DNA of 64,000 bases, taken from Bugula neritina. Its lineage: Eukaryota; Bryozoa; Gymnolaemata; Cheilostomatida; Bugulidae. The notes beneath the pieces are model-generated. The model saw only the letters and a program-made list of their open reading frames with translations, was not told the origin of the DNA and did no database searches. The position numbers were made by a program, and so were the translations under genes. The stretch covers positions 124,001-188,000 of the forward strand of contig CAXIUT010000183.1 in NCBI GenBank assembly GCA_964035545.1, written 5' to 3'. Position 1 is the first letter of the stretch. Every line of letters begins with the position of its first letter. Below are positions 29,764 through 44,943 of the stretch, piece after piece.

Positions 29764-32700
29764 GAAATACACTGTAACATAGTGAAACACACTGCAACAT
29801 ACTGCATTATACTGACATACACTGGAACATATTGAAATACACTGCAACATCCTACAACATGGTGAAATACACTGTAACATATTGAAATACACTGCAACAG
29901 ATTGAAAAATACTGCAACATACAGAAATATATGGTAAACTATTGAATTATACTGTAACACATTGAAAAATACTGAAACACACTGAAATATACTTTGACAC
30001 AATGCAAAATACTGTAACATACTGAAATATGCTGTAGCACACTGAAATACACTGCAACTCACTGAAATATACTGCAACATACTGAAAAACACTGTAACAT
30101 ATTGAGACATACTGCAACATACTGCAACATTCTGAAATATACTGTAACATACTGAAATACATTGCAAAATACTGCAACATATTGAAATACACTGCAACAC
30201 ATTGAAATATACTGCAACATACCTAAATATCCGGTAATATACTGAAATATACTGTAACACATTGAAAAATACTGCAACATACTGAAATACACTGCAACGC
30301 ACTGAAATACATCGCAAAAGACTACAACATACTGAAATACACTGTGACATAATGATATACACTGCAACACATTGAAATATACTGCAACCTATAGAAATAT
30401 ATGTTAAACTACTGAAATATACTGTAACACATTGAAAAATACTGCAACATACTGAAACATACTGCGACACATTGCAATATACTGTAACATACTGAAACAT
30501 GCTGTAGCACACTGAAATAGACTGCAGCTCACTGAAATATACTGCAACATACTGAAATTCACTGCAGCATCCTACAACATGCTGAAATACACTGTAACAT
30601 ATTGAAATACACTGCAACACATTGAAATATACTGCAACATACTGAAATATACTGTAACACACTGAAACATACTGCAACATACTGAAATACACTGCTACAT
30701 ACTGAAATATACTGCAACATACTGCCACATACTGAAATACACTGTAACATACTGAAACACACTGCAACATGCTGCATTATACTGACTAACACTGGAACAT
30801 ATTGAAATACACTGCAACATCCTACAACATGCTGAAATACACTGTAACATATTGAAATACACTGCAACACAATGAAATACACTGCAACATACCAAAATAT
30901 ATGGTAAACTACTGAAATATACTTTAACACATTGAAAAATACTGCAACATACTGAAATATACTGTAACACACTGAAATGTACTGCAACATACTGAAATAC
31001 ACTGTAACATACTGAAATAAACTGTAACATACTGAAATACACTGCAACATCCTACAACATACTGAATTACACTGTAACATTGTGAAATACACTGCAACAC
31101 ATTGAAAAATACTGCAACATACCGAAATATACGGTAAACTATTGAATTATACTGTAACACATTGAAAAATACTGAAACACACTGAAATATACTCTGACAC
31201 AATGCAATATACTGTAACATACTGAAATATGCTGTAGCACACTGAAATACACTGCAACTCACTGAAATATACTACAACATACTGAAAAACACTGTAACAT
31301 ATTGAAACATACTGCAACATACTACAACATATTGAAATACACTGCAACACATTGAAATATACTGCAACATACCTAAATATCCGGTAATATACTGAAATAT
31401 ACTGTAACACATTGAAAAATACTACAACATACTGAAATACACTGTAACATATTGAAATACACTGCAACACATTGAAATATACTGCAACCTATAGAAATAT
31501 ATGGTAAGCTACTGAAATATACTGTAACACATTGAAAAATACTGCAACATACTGAAACATACTGCGACACATTGCAATATACAGTAACATACTGAAACAT
31601 GCTGTAGCACACTGAAATAGACTGCAGCTCACTGAAATATACTGCAACATACTGAAATACACTGTAACATACTGAAATATACTGCAACATACTGCAACAT
31701 ACTGAAATACACTGCAACATACTGAAATACACTGCAACAAACTACAACATATTGAAATACACTGCAACACATTGAAATATACTGCAACATACCTAAATAT
31801 ACGGTAATATACCGAAAAAAAAACTGTAACAGATTGAAAAATTCTGCAACATACTGAAATAAACTGCAACACACTGAAATACAGCGCAAAATACTACAAC
31901 ATACTGAAATACACTGTAACATATTGAAATACACTGCAACACTTTGAAATATACTGCAACATACCGAAATATATGGTAAACTACTAAAATATACTGTAAC
32001 ACTTTGAGAAATAGTGCAACACACTGAAATATACTCTGACACATTGCAATATACTGTAACATACTGAAATATGCTGTAGCACACTGAAATACATTGCAAC
32101 TCACTGAAATATACTGCAACATACTGAAATACACTGTAACATATTGAAAAATACTGCAACATACTGCAACATACTGAAATACACTGTAACATACTGAAAT
32201 ACATTGCAACAAACTACAACATATTGAAATCCACTGCAACACATTGAAAGACACTGCAACACATTGAAATATACTGCAACATACCAAAATATATGGTAAA
32301 CTGCTGAAATATACTTTAACACATTGAAAAACACTGCAACATACTGAAATATACTGTAACACACTGAAATATACTGCAACATACTGAAATACACTGCTAG
32401 ATACTGAAATGTACTGCAACATACTGCAACATTCTGAAATACACTGTAACATACTGAAATACACTGCAACAAACCACAACATATTGAAATACACTGCAAC
32501 ACATTGAAATAGACTGCAACCTACCTAAATATACGGTAATATACCGAAAAAAAAACTGTAACAGATTGAAAAATTCTGCAACATACTGAAATAAACTGCA
32601 ACACACTGAAATACACCGCAAAATACTACAACATACTGAAATACACTGTAACATATTGAAATACACCGCAACACTTTGAAATATACTGCAACATACCGAA

Positions 32701-33547
32701 ATATATGGTAAACTACTAAAATATACTGTAACACTTTGAAAAATAGTGCAACATACTGAAATATACTGCGACACTTTGCAATGTACTGTAACATACTGAA
32801 ATATGCTGTAGCACACTGAAATACACTGCAACTCACTGAAATATACTGCAACATATTGAAATACACTGCAACATTCTACAACATGCTAAAATACACTGTA
32901 ACATATTGAAATACACTACAACACATTGAAATATACTGCAACATACCGGAATATATGGTAAACTACTGAAATATACTGTAACACACTGAAAAATACTGCA
33001 ACATACTGAAATATACTGCGACACATTGCAATATACTGCAACATACCAAAATATATGGTAAACTACTGAAATATACTTTAACACATTGAAAAATACTGCA
33101 ACATACTGAAATATACTGTAACACACTGAAATATACTGCAACAAACTGAAATACACTGTAACATACTGAAATAAACTGCAACATACCAAAATATATGGTA
33201 AACTACTGAAATATACTTTAACACATTGAAAAATACTGCAACATACTAAAATATACTGTAACACACTGCAAGATACTGCAACATACCGAAATACACTGTA
33301 ACATACTGAAACACACTGCAACATACTGCATTATACTGACATACACTGGAACATATTGAAATACACTGCAACATCCTACAACATGCTGAAATACACTGTA
33401 ACATATTGAAATACACTGCAACACAATGAAATATACTGCAACATACCAAAATATATGGTAAACTACTGAAATATACTTTAACACATTGAAAAATACTGCA
33501 ATATACTGAAATATACTGTAACACACTGAAATATACTGCAACATACT
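29764..33547. repeat. HOR unit, 3,784 bp
   Basis: Full-length partner of the preceding unit, with A-tract modules at 31,815 and 32,547. It shares with 36,409-40,192 (offset 6,645) the variants TGTGACATAATGATATAC (30,343 and 36,988) and CTCACTGAAA-side substitutions near 30,059/36,704 that are absent from 26,230-29,763. The unit at 36.4 kb therefore descends from this copy. The offset of 6,645 is odd because the interval includes the one shortened A-tract at 34,319. Confidence 0.85.
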
Positions 33548-33580
33548 GAAATACACTGTAACATACTGAAATAAACTGCA

Positions 33581-33640
33581 ACATACTGAAATACACTGCA
33601 ACATCCTACAACATACTGAAATACACTGCAACATCCTACA
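33581..33640. repeat. 30-bp tandem duplication at a block junction
   Basis: A 30-bp block (ACATACTGAA, ATACACTGCA, ACATCCTACA) is present twice, at 33,581-33,610 and 33,611-33,640. The corresponding places near 23,440 and 12,370 have it once. It lies exactly where sequence of the 12-kb/18-kb type gives way to sequence of the 23.4-kb type, so it marks the join at the start of copy B of the 10.18-kb duplication. Confidence 0.85.
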
Positions 33641-36600
33641 ACATACTGAATTACACTGTAACATTGTGAAATACACTGCAACACATTGAAAAATACTGCA
33701 ACATACCGAAATATACGGTAAACTATTGAATTATACTGTAACACATTGAAAAATACTGAAACACACTGAAATATACTCTGACACAATGCAATATACTCTA
33801 ACATACAGAAATATGCTGTAGCACACTGAAATACACTGCAACTCACTGAAATATACTACAACATACTGAAAAACACTGTAACATATTGAAACATACTGCA
33901 ACATACTACAACATATTGAAATACACTGCAACACATTGAAATATACTGCAACATACCTAAATATCCGGTAATATACTGAAATATACTGTAACACATTGAA
34001 AAATACTACAACATACTGAAATACACTGTAACATATTGAAATACACTGCAACATACTGAAACAAACTGCGACACATTGCAATATACATTAACATACATAA
34101 ACATGCTGTAGCACACTGAAATAGACTGCAGCTCACTGAAATATACTGCAACATACTGAAATACACTGCTACATACTGAAATATACTGCAACATACTGCA
34201 ACATACTGAAATACACTGTAACATACTGCAATACACAGCAACAAACTACAACATATTGAAATACACTGCAACACATTGAAATATACTGCAACATACCTAA
34301 ATATACGGTAATATACCGAAAAAAAACTGTAACAGATTGAAAAATTCTGCAACATACTGAAATAAACTGCAACACACTGAAATACAGCGCAAAATACTAC
34401 AACATACTGAAATACACTGTAACATATTGAAATACACTGCAACACTTTGAAATATACTGCAACATACCGAAATATATGGTAAACTACTAAAATATACTGT
34501 AACACTTTGAGAAATAGTGCAACACACTGAAATATACTCTGACACATTGCAATATACTGTAACATACTGAAATATGCTGTAGCACACTGAAATACATTGC
34601 AACTCACTGAAATATACTGCAACATACTGAAATACACTGTAACATATTGAAAAATACTGCAACATACTGCAACATACTGAAATACACTGTAACATACTGA
34701 AATACATTGCAAAATACTACAACATACTGAAATACACTGTAACACATTGGAATATACTACAACATACCTAAATATCCGGTAATATACTGAAATATACTGT
34801 AACACATTGAAAAATACTGCAACATACTGAAATACACTGCGACCCACTGAAATACATCGCAAAATACTACAACATACTGAAATACACTGTAACATATTGA
34901 AATACACTGCAACACACTCAAATATACTGCAACCTACAGAAATAGGTGGTAAACTACTGAAATATACTGTAACACATTGAAAAATACTGCAACATACTGA
35001 GATATACTGCGACACATTGCAATATACTGTAACATATTGAAATATGCTCTAGCACACTGAAATACACTGCAACCCACTGAAATATACTGCAACATACGGA
35101 AATACACTGCAACACATTGAAATACACTGCAACATACCAAAATAAATGGTAAACTACTGAAATATACTTTAACACATTGAAAAATACTGCAACATACTGA
35201 AATATACTGTAACACACTGAAATATACTGCAACATACTGAAATACACTGTAACATACTGAAATAAACTGCAACATACTGAAGTACACTGCAACATCCTAC
35301 AACATACTGAAATACAATGTAACATATTGAAACACACTGCAACACATTGAAATATACTGCAATGTACCGAATTATATGGTGGACTACTGAAATATACTGT
35401 AACACATTGCAATATACTGTAACATACTGAAATATGCTGTAGCACACTGAAATACACTGCAACTCACTGAAATATACTGCAACATACTGAAATACACTGC
35501 AACACATTGAAATATACTGCAACCTACAGAAATAGGTGGTAAACTACTGAAATATACTGTAACACATTGAAAAATACTGCAACATACTGAAATATACTGC
35601 GACACATTGTAATATACTGTAACATACTGAAACATACTGTAGAACACTGAAATAGACTGCAGCTCACTGAAATATACTGCATTATACTGAAATTCACTGC
35701 AGCATCCTACAACATGCTGAAATACACTGTAACATATTGAAATACACTGCAACACAATGAAATATACTGCAACATACCGAAATATATGGTAAACTAATGA
35801 AATACACTGTAACACATTGAAAAATACTGCAACATACTGAAATATACTGTAACACACTGAAATATACTGCAACATACTGAAATACACTGTAACATACTGA
35901 GATAAACTGCAACATACGAAAATATATGGTAAACTACTGAAATATAATTTAACACATTGAAAAATCCTGCAACATACTGAAATATACTGCGACACATTGT
36001 AATATACTGTAACATACTGAAACATACTGTAGAACACTGAAATAGACTGCAGCTCACTGAAATATACTGCATTATACTGAAATTCACTGCAGCATCCTAC
36101 AACATGCTGAAATACACTGTAACATATTGAAATACACTGCAACACAATGAAATATACTGCAACATACCGAAATATATGGTAAACTAATGAAATACACTGT
36201 AACACATTGAAAAATACTGCAACATACTGAAATATACTGTAACACACTGAAATATACTGCAACATACTGAAATACACTGTAACATACTGAGATAAACTGC
36301 AACATACGAAAATATATGGTAAACTACTGAAATATAATTTAACACATTGAAAAATCCTGCAACATACTAAAATATACTGTAACACACTGCAAGATACTGC
36401 AACATACCGAAATACACTGTAACATAGTGAAACACACTGCAACATACTGCATTATACTGACATACACTGGAACATATTGAAATACACTGCAACATCCTAC
36501 AACATGGTGAAATACACTGTAACATATTGAAATACACTGCAACAGATTGAAAAATACTGCAACATACAGAAATATATGGTAAACTATTGAATTATACTGT

Positions 36601-39415
36601 AACACATTGAAAAATACTGAAACACACTGAAATATACTTTGACACAATGCAAAATACTGTAACATACTGAAATATGCTGTAGCACACTGAAATACACTGC
36701 AACTCACTGAAATATACTGCAACATACTGAAAAACACTGTAACATATTGAGACATACTGCAACATACTGCAACATTCTGAAATATACTGTAACATACTGA
36801 AATACATTGCAAAATACTGCAACATATTGAAATACACTGCAACACATTGAAATATACTGCAACATACCTAAATATCCGGTAATATACTGAAATATACTGT
36901 AACACATTGAAAAATACTGCAACATACTGAAATACACTGCAACGCACTGAAATACATCGCAAAAGACTACAACATACTGAAATACACTGTGACATAATGA
37001 TATACACTGCAACACATTGAAATATACTGCAACCTATAGAAATATATGTTAAACTACTGAAATATACTGTAACACATTGAAAAATACTGCAACATACTGA
37101 AACATACTGCGACACATTGCAATATACTGTAACATACTGAAACATGCTGTAGCACACTGAAATAGACTGCAGCTCACTGAAATATACTGCAACATACTGA
37201 AATTCACTGCAGCATCCTACAACATGCTGAAATACACTGTAACATATTGAAATACACTGCAACACATTGAAATATACTGCAACATACTGAAATATACTGT
37301 AACACACTGAAACATACTGCAACATACTGAAATACACTGCTACATACTGAAATATACTGCAACATACTGCCACATACTGAAATACACTGTAACATACTGA
37401 AACACACTGCAACATACTGCATTATACTGACTAACACTGGAACATATTGAAATACACTGCAACATCCTACAACATGCTGAAATACACTGTAACATATTGA
37501 AATACACTGCAACACAATGAAATACACTGCAACATACCAAAATATATGGTAAACTACTGAAATATACTTTAACACATTGAAAAATACTGCAACATACTGA
37601 AATATACTGTAACACACTGAAATGTACTGCAACATACTGAAATACACTGTAACATACTGAAATAAACTGTAACATACTGAAATACACTGCAACATCCTAC
37701 AACATACTGAATTACACTGTAACATTGTGAAATACACTGCAACACATTGAAAAATACTGCAACATACCGAAATATACGGTAAACTATTGAATTATACTGT
37801 AACACATTGAAAAATACTGAAACACACTGAAATATACTCTGACACAATGCAATATACTGTAACATACTGAAATATGCTGTAGCACACTGAAATACACTGC
37901 GACTCACTGAAATATACTACAACATACTGAAAAACACTGTAACATATTGAAACATACTGCAACATACTACAACATATTGAAATACACTGCAACACATTGA
38001 AATATACTGCAACATACCTAAATATCCGGTAATATACTGAAATATACTGTAACACATTGAAAAATACTACAACATACTGAAATACACTGTAACATATTGA
38101 AATACACTGCAACACATTGAAATATACTGCAACCTATAGAAATATATGGTAAGCTACTGAAATATACTGTAACACATTGAAAAATACTGCAACATACTGA
38201 AACATACTGCGACACATTGCAATATACAGTAACATACTGAAACATGCTGTAGCACACTGAAATAGACTGCAGCTCACTGAAATATACTGCAACATACTGA
38301 AATACACTGTAACATACTGAAATATACTGCAACATACTGCAACATACTGAAATACACTGCAACATACTGAAATACACTGCAACAAACTACAACATATTGA
38401 AATACACTGCAACACATTGAAATATACTGCAACGTACCTAAATATACGGTAATATACCGAAAAAAAAACTGTAACAGATTGAAAAATTCTGCAACATACT
38501 GAAATAAACTGCAACACACTGAAATACAGCGCAAAATACTACAACATACTGAAATACACTGTAACATATTGAAATACACTGCAACACTTTGAAATATACT
38601 GCAACATACCGAAATATATGGTAAACTACTAAAATATACTGTAACACTTTGAGAAATAGTGCAACACACTGAAATATACTCTGACACATTGCAATATACT
38701 GTAACATACTGAAATATGCTGTAGCACACTGAAATACATTGCAACTCACTGAAATATACTGCAACATACTGAAATACACTGTAACATATTGAAAAATACT
38801 GCAACATACTGCAACATACTGAAATACACTGTAACATACTGAAATACATTGCAACAAACTACAACATATTGAAATCCACTGCAACACATTGAAAGACACT
38901 GCAACACATTGAAATATACTGCAACATACCAAAATATATGGTAAACTGCTGAAATATACTTTAACACATTGAAAAACACTGCAACATACTGAAATATACT
39001 GTAACACACTGAAATATACTGCAACATACTGAAATACACTGCTAGATACTGAAATGTACTGCAACATACTGCAACATTCTGAAATACACTGTAACATACT
39101 GAAATACACTGCAACAAACCACAACATATTGAAATACACTGCAACACATTGAAATAGACTGCAACCTACCTAAATATACGGTAATATACCGAAAAAAAAA
39201 CTGTAACAGATTGAAAAATTCTGCAACATACTGAAATAAACTGCAACACACTGAAATACACCGCAAAATACTACAACATACTGAAATACACTGTAACATA
39301 TTGAAATACACCGCAACACTTTGAAATATACTGCAACATACCGAAATATATGGTAAACTACTAAAATATACTGTAACACTTTGAAAAATAGTGCAACATA
39401 CTGAAATATACTGCG
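33611..39415. repeat. Long duplicated block at 10.18-kb spacing, copy B
   Basis: Second copy of the block at 23,431-29,236. It is distinguished by the eight-A tract at 34,319-34,326, TACATTAACATAC near 34,085 and TACTCTAACATAC near 33,794. It includes its own 390-bp duplication and then changes to the variants of the 29.8-kb HOR at about 36.4 kb. At the right edge copy B keeps the 250 bp that copy A has lost. Confidence 0.85.
35578..36357. repeat. 390-bp tandem duplication, second occurrence
   Basis: Same two-copy 390-bp structure as at 25,399-26,178, displaced by 10,179 bp and carrying the same rare variants in both halves. The nested duplication therefore predates the 10.18-kb duplication. 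The relative order of these two events is one of the few that can be read directly. Confidence 0.88.
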
Positions 39416-40192
39416 ACACTTTGCAATGTACTGTAACATACTGAAATATGCTGTAGCACACTGAAATACACTGCAACTCACTGAAATATACTGCAACATA
39501 TTGAAATACACTGCAACATCCTACAACATGCTAAAATACACTGTAACATATTGAAATACACTACAACACATTGAAATATACTGCAACATACCGGAATATA
39601 TGGTAAACTACTGAAATATACTGTAACACACTGAAAAATACTGCAACATACTGAAATATACTGCGACACATTGCAATATACTGCAACATACCAAAATATA
39701 TGGTAAACTACTGAAATATACTTTAACACATTGAAAAATACTGCAACATACTGAAATATACTGTAACACACTGAAATATACTGCAACAAACTGAAATACA
39801 CTGTAACATACTGAAATAAACTGCAACATACCAAAATATATGGTAAACTACTGAAATATACTTTAACACATTGAAAAATACTGCAACATACTAAAATATA
39901 CTGTAACACACTGCAAGATACTGCAACATACCGAAATACACTGTAACATACTGAAACACACTGCAACATACTGCATTATACTGACATACACTGGAACATA
40001 TTGAAATACACTGCAACATCCTACAACATGCTGAAATACACTGTAACATATTGAAATACACTGCAACACAATGAAATATACTGCAACATACCAAAATATA
40101 TGGTAAACTACTGAAATATACTTTAACACATTGAAAAATACTGCAATATACTGAAATATACTGTAACACACTGAAATATACTGCAACATACT
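36409..40192. repeat. HOR unit, 3,784 bp, third copy
   Basis: Matches 29,764-33,547 at offset 6,645. A-tract modules lie at 38,460 and 39,192 (732-bp pair). The first module has the private change CAACGTACCT for CAACATACCT, seen elsewhere only at 55,703, in the copy 17,270 bp away. The 3' part overlaps the 4.5-kb block described next, as expected if block boundaries are independent of HOR boundaries. Confidence 0.82.
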
Positions 40193-42625
40193 GAAATACA
40201 CTGTAACATACTGAAATAAACTGCAACATACTGAAATACACTGCAACATCCTACAACATGCTGAAATACACTGTAACATATTGAAATACACTGCAACACA
40301 ATGAAATATACTGCAACATACCAAAATATATGGTAAACTACTGAAATATACTTTAACACATTGAAAAATACTGCAATATACTGAAATATACTGTAACACA
40401 CTGAAATAAACTGCAACACACTGAAATACAGCGCAAAATACTACAACATACTGAAATACACTGTAACATATTGAAATACACTGCAACACTTTGAAATATA
40501 CTGCAACATACCGAAATATATGGTAAACTACTAAAATATACTGTAACACTTTGAGAAATAGTGCAACACACTGAAATATACTCTGACACATTGCAATATA
40601 CTGTAACATACTGAAATATGCTGTAGCACACTGAAATACATTGCAACTCACTGAAATATACTGCAACATACTGAAATACACTGTAACATATTGAAAAATA
40701 CTGCAACATACTGCAACATACTGAAATACACTGTAACATACTGAAATACATTGCAAAATACTACAACATACTGAAATACACTGTAACACATTGGAATATA
40801 CTACAACATACCTAAATATCCGGTAATATACTGAAATATACTGTAACACATTGAAAAATACTGCAACATACTGAAATACACTGCGACCCACTGAAGTACA
40901 TCGCAAAATACTACAACATACTGAAATGCACTGTAACATATTGAAATACACTGCAACACATTGAAATATACTGCAACCTACAGAAATAGGTGGTAAACTA
41001 CTGAAATATACTGTAACACATTGAAAAATACTGCAACATACTGAAATGTACTGCAACATACTGAAATACACTGCTAGATACTGAAATGTACTGCAACATA
41101 CTGCAACATTCTGAAATACACTGTAACATACTGAAATACACTGCAACAAACCACAACATATTGAAATACACTGCAACACATTGAAATAGACTGCAACCTA
41201 CCTAAATATACGGTAATATACCGAAAAAAAAACTGTAACAGATTGAAAAATTCTGCAACATACTGAAATAAACTTCAACACACTGAAATACACCGCAAAA
41301 TACTACAACATACTGAAATACACTGTAACATATTGAAATACACTGCAACACTTTGAAATATACTGCGACATACCGAAATATATGGTAAACTACTAAAATA
41401 TACTGTAACACTTTGAAAAATAGTGCAACATACTGAAATATACTGCGACACTTTGCAATGTACTGTAACATACTGAAATATGCTGTAGCACACTGAAATA
41501 CACTGCAACTCACTGAAATATACTGCAACATATTGAAATACACTGCAACATCCTACAACATGCTAAAATACACTGTAACATATTGAAATACACTACAACA
41601 CATTGAAATATACTGCAACATACCGGAATATATGGTAAACTACTGAAATATACTGTAACACACTGAAAAATACTGCAACATACTGAAATATACTGCGACA
41701 CATTGCAATATACTGCAACATACCAAAATATATGGTAAACTACTGAAATATACTTTAACACATTGAAAAATACTGCAACATACTAAAATATACTGTAACA
41801 CACTGCAAGATACTGCAACATACCGAAATACACTGTAACATACTGAAACACACTGCAACATACTGCATTATACCGACATACACTGGAACATATTGAAATA
41901 CACTGCAACATCCTACAACATGCTGAAATACACTGTAACATATTGAAATACACTGCAACACAATGAAATATACTGCAACATACCAAAATACATGGTAAAC
42001 TACTGAAATATACTTTAACACATTGAAAAATACTGCAATATACTGAAATATACTGTAACACACTGAAATATACTTCAACATACTGAAATACACTGTAACA
42101 TACTGAAATAAACTGCAACATACTGAAATACACTGCAACATCCTACAACATACTGAATTACACTGTAACATATTGAAATACACTGCAACACATTGAAAAA
42201 TACTGCAACATACCGAAATATATGGTAAACTATTGAATTATACTGTAACACATTGAAAAATACTGAAACACACTGAAATTTACTCTGACACAATGCAATA
42301 TACTGTAACATACTGAAATATGCTGTAGCACACTGAAATACACTGCAACTCACTGAAATATACTGCAACATACTGAAAAACACTGTAACATATTGAAACA
42401 TACTGCAACATACTACAACATATTGAAATACACTGCAACACATTGAAATATACTGCAACATACCTAAATATCCGGTAATATACTGAAATATACTGTAACA
42501 CATTGAAAAATATTGCAACATACTGAAATACACTGCAACCCACTGAAATACATCGCAAAAGACTACAACATACTGAAATATACTGTAACACACTGAAATA
42601 TACTGCAACATACTGAAATACACTG
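38069..42625. repeat. 4.5-kb mosaic block, copy 1 of 3
   Basis: Matches 55,339-59,895 at a constant 17,270-bp offset. Both have CAACGTACCT near 38,435/55,705, TACTGCGACATACCG near 41,361/58,631, ACATGGTAAAC near 41,990/59,260 and a 140-bp deletion near 41,770/59,040. A different variant of the block lies at 44,927-49,343 (offset 6,578, then 6,718 after the 140-bp deletion). All three contain the same internal join, at 40,401, 46,979 and 57,671, where ACACTGAAATAAACTGC replaces the class I A-tract module. Singletons such as CTGAAGTACATC near 40,892 distinguish this copy. Confidence 0.88.
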
Positions 42626-44943
42626 CAACCTACAGAAATAGGTGGTAAACTACTGAAATATACTGTAACACATTGAAAAATACTGCAACATACTGAAATG
42701 TACTGCAACATACTGAAATACACTGCTAGATACTGAAATGTACTGCAACATACTGCAACATTCTGAAATACACTGTAACATACTGAAATACACTGCAACA
42801 AACCACAACATATTGAAATACACTGCAACACATTGAAATAGACTGCAACCTACCTAAATATACGGTAATATACCGAAAAAAAAACTGTAACAGATTGAAA
42901 AATTCTGCAACATACTGAAATAAACTTCAACACACTGAAATACACCGCAAAATACTACAACATACTGAAATACACTGTAACATATTGAAATACACTGCAA
43001 CACTTTGAAATATACTGCAACATACCGAAATATATGGTAAACTACTAAAATATACTGTAACACTTTGAAAAATAGTGCAACATACTGAAATATACTGCGA
43101 CACTTTGCAATGTACTGTAACATACTGAAATATGCTGTAGCACACTGAAATACACTGCAACTCACTGAAATATACTGCAACATATTGAAATACACTGCAA
43201 CATCCTACAACATGCTAAAATACACTGTAACATATTGAAATACACTACAACACATTGAAATATACTGCAACATACCGGAATATATGGTAAACTACTGAAA
43301 TATACTGTAACACACTGAAAAATACTGCAACATACTGAAATATACTGCGACACATTGCAATATACTGCAACATACCAAAATATATGGTAAACTACTGAAA
43401 TATACTTTAACACATTGAAAAATACTGCAACATACTGAAATATACTGTAACACACTGAAATATACTGCAACAAACTGAAATACACTGTAACATACTGAAA
43501 TAAACTGCAACATACCAAAATATATGGTAAACTACTGAAATATACTTTAACACATTGAAAAATACTGCAACATACTAAAATATACTGTAACACACTGCAA
43601 GATACTGCAACATACCGAAATACACTGTAACATACTGAAACACACTGCAACATACTGCATTATACCGACATACACTGGAACATATTGAAATACACTGCAA
43701 CATCCTACAACATGCTGAAATACACTGTAACATATTGAAATACACTGCAACACAATGAAATATACTGCAACATACCAAAATATATGGTAAACTACTGAAA
43801 TATACTTTAACACATTGAAAAATACTGCAATATACTGAAATATACTGTAACACACTGAAATATACTTCAACATACTGAAATACACTGTAACATACTGAAA
43901 TAAACTGCAACATACTGAAATACACTGCAACATCCTACAACATACTGAATTACACTGTAACATATTGAAATACACTGCAACACATTGAAAAATACTGCAA
44001 CATACCGAAATATATGGTAAACTATTGAATTATACTGTAACACATTGAAAAATACTGAAACACACTGAAATTTACTCTGACACAATGCAATATACTGTAA
44101 CATACTGAAATATGCTGTAGCACACTGAAATACACTGCAACTCACTGAAATATACTGCAACATACTGAAAAACACTGTAACATATTGAAACATACTGCAA
44201 CATACTACAACATATTGAAATACACTGCAACACATTGAAATATACTGCAACATACCTAAATATCCGGTAATATACTGAAATATACTGTAACACATTGAAA
44301 AATATTGCAACATACTGAAATACACTGCAACCCACTGAAATACATCGCAAAAGACTACAACATACTGAAATATACTGTAACACACTGAAATATACTGCAA
44401 CATACTGAAATACACTGAAACATACTGAAATAAACTGCAATATACCAAAATATATGGTAAACTACTGAAATATACTGTAACACACTGAAAAATACTGCAA
44501 CATACTGAAATATACTGCGACACATTGCAATATACTGCAACATACCAAAATATATGGTAAACTACTGAAATACACTTTAACACATTGAAAATTACTGCAA
44601 CATACTGAAATATACTGTAACACACTGAAATATCCTGCAACAAACTGAAATACACTGTAACATATTGAAATAAACTGCAACATACCAAAATATATGGTAA
44701 ACTACTGAAATATACTTTAACACATTGAAAAATACTGCAACATACTAAAATATACCGTAACACACTGCAAGATACTGCAACATAACGAAATACACTGTAA
44801 CATACTGAAACACACTGCAACATACTGCATTATACTGACTAACACTGGAACATATTGAAATACACTGCAACATCCTACAACATGCTGAAATACACTGTAA
44901 CATATTGAAATACACTGCAACACAATGAAATACACTGCAACAT
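42626..44943. repeat. HOR segment shared with 51,406-53,723 (offset 8,780)
   Basis: Begins at CAACCTACAGAAATAGGTGG, where the preceding block breaks off, and matches 51,406-53,723 at offset 8,780, including class IIb A-tracts at 42,876 and 51,656. Differences include AAATACACTTTAAC near 44,568 and CATAACGAAA near 44,781. It ends where this copy continues CATACTGAAA and the other continues CATACCAAAA. The join at 42,626 leaves two class IIb modules (41,224 and 42,876) only 1,652 bp apart with no class I module between them. Confidence 0.82.

Noticed and set aside
39863-41179. Long minus-strand open frames, up to 438 codons (39,863-41,179; 46,441-47,757; 57,133-58,449), 358 codons (26,160; 29,694; 36,339) and 353 codons (25,205; 35,384)
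   Set aside because: They translate the satellite unit as a 20-residue cycle in whichever frame is free of variant stops. Overlapping frames are equally open, starts are arbitrary internal ATG from CAACAT, and indels between copies change the frame. There is no signal of a real gene.
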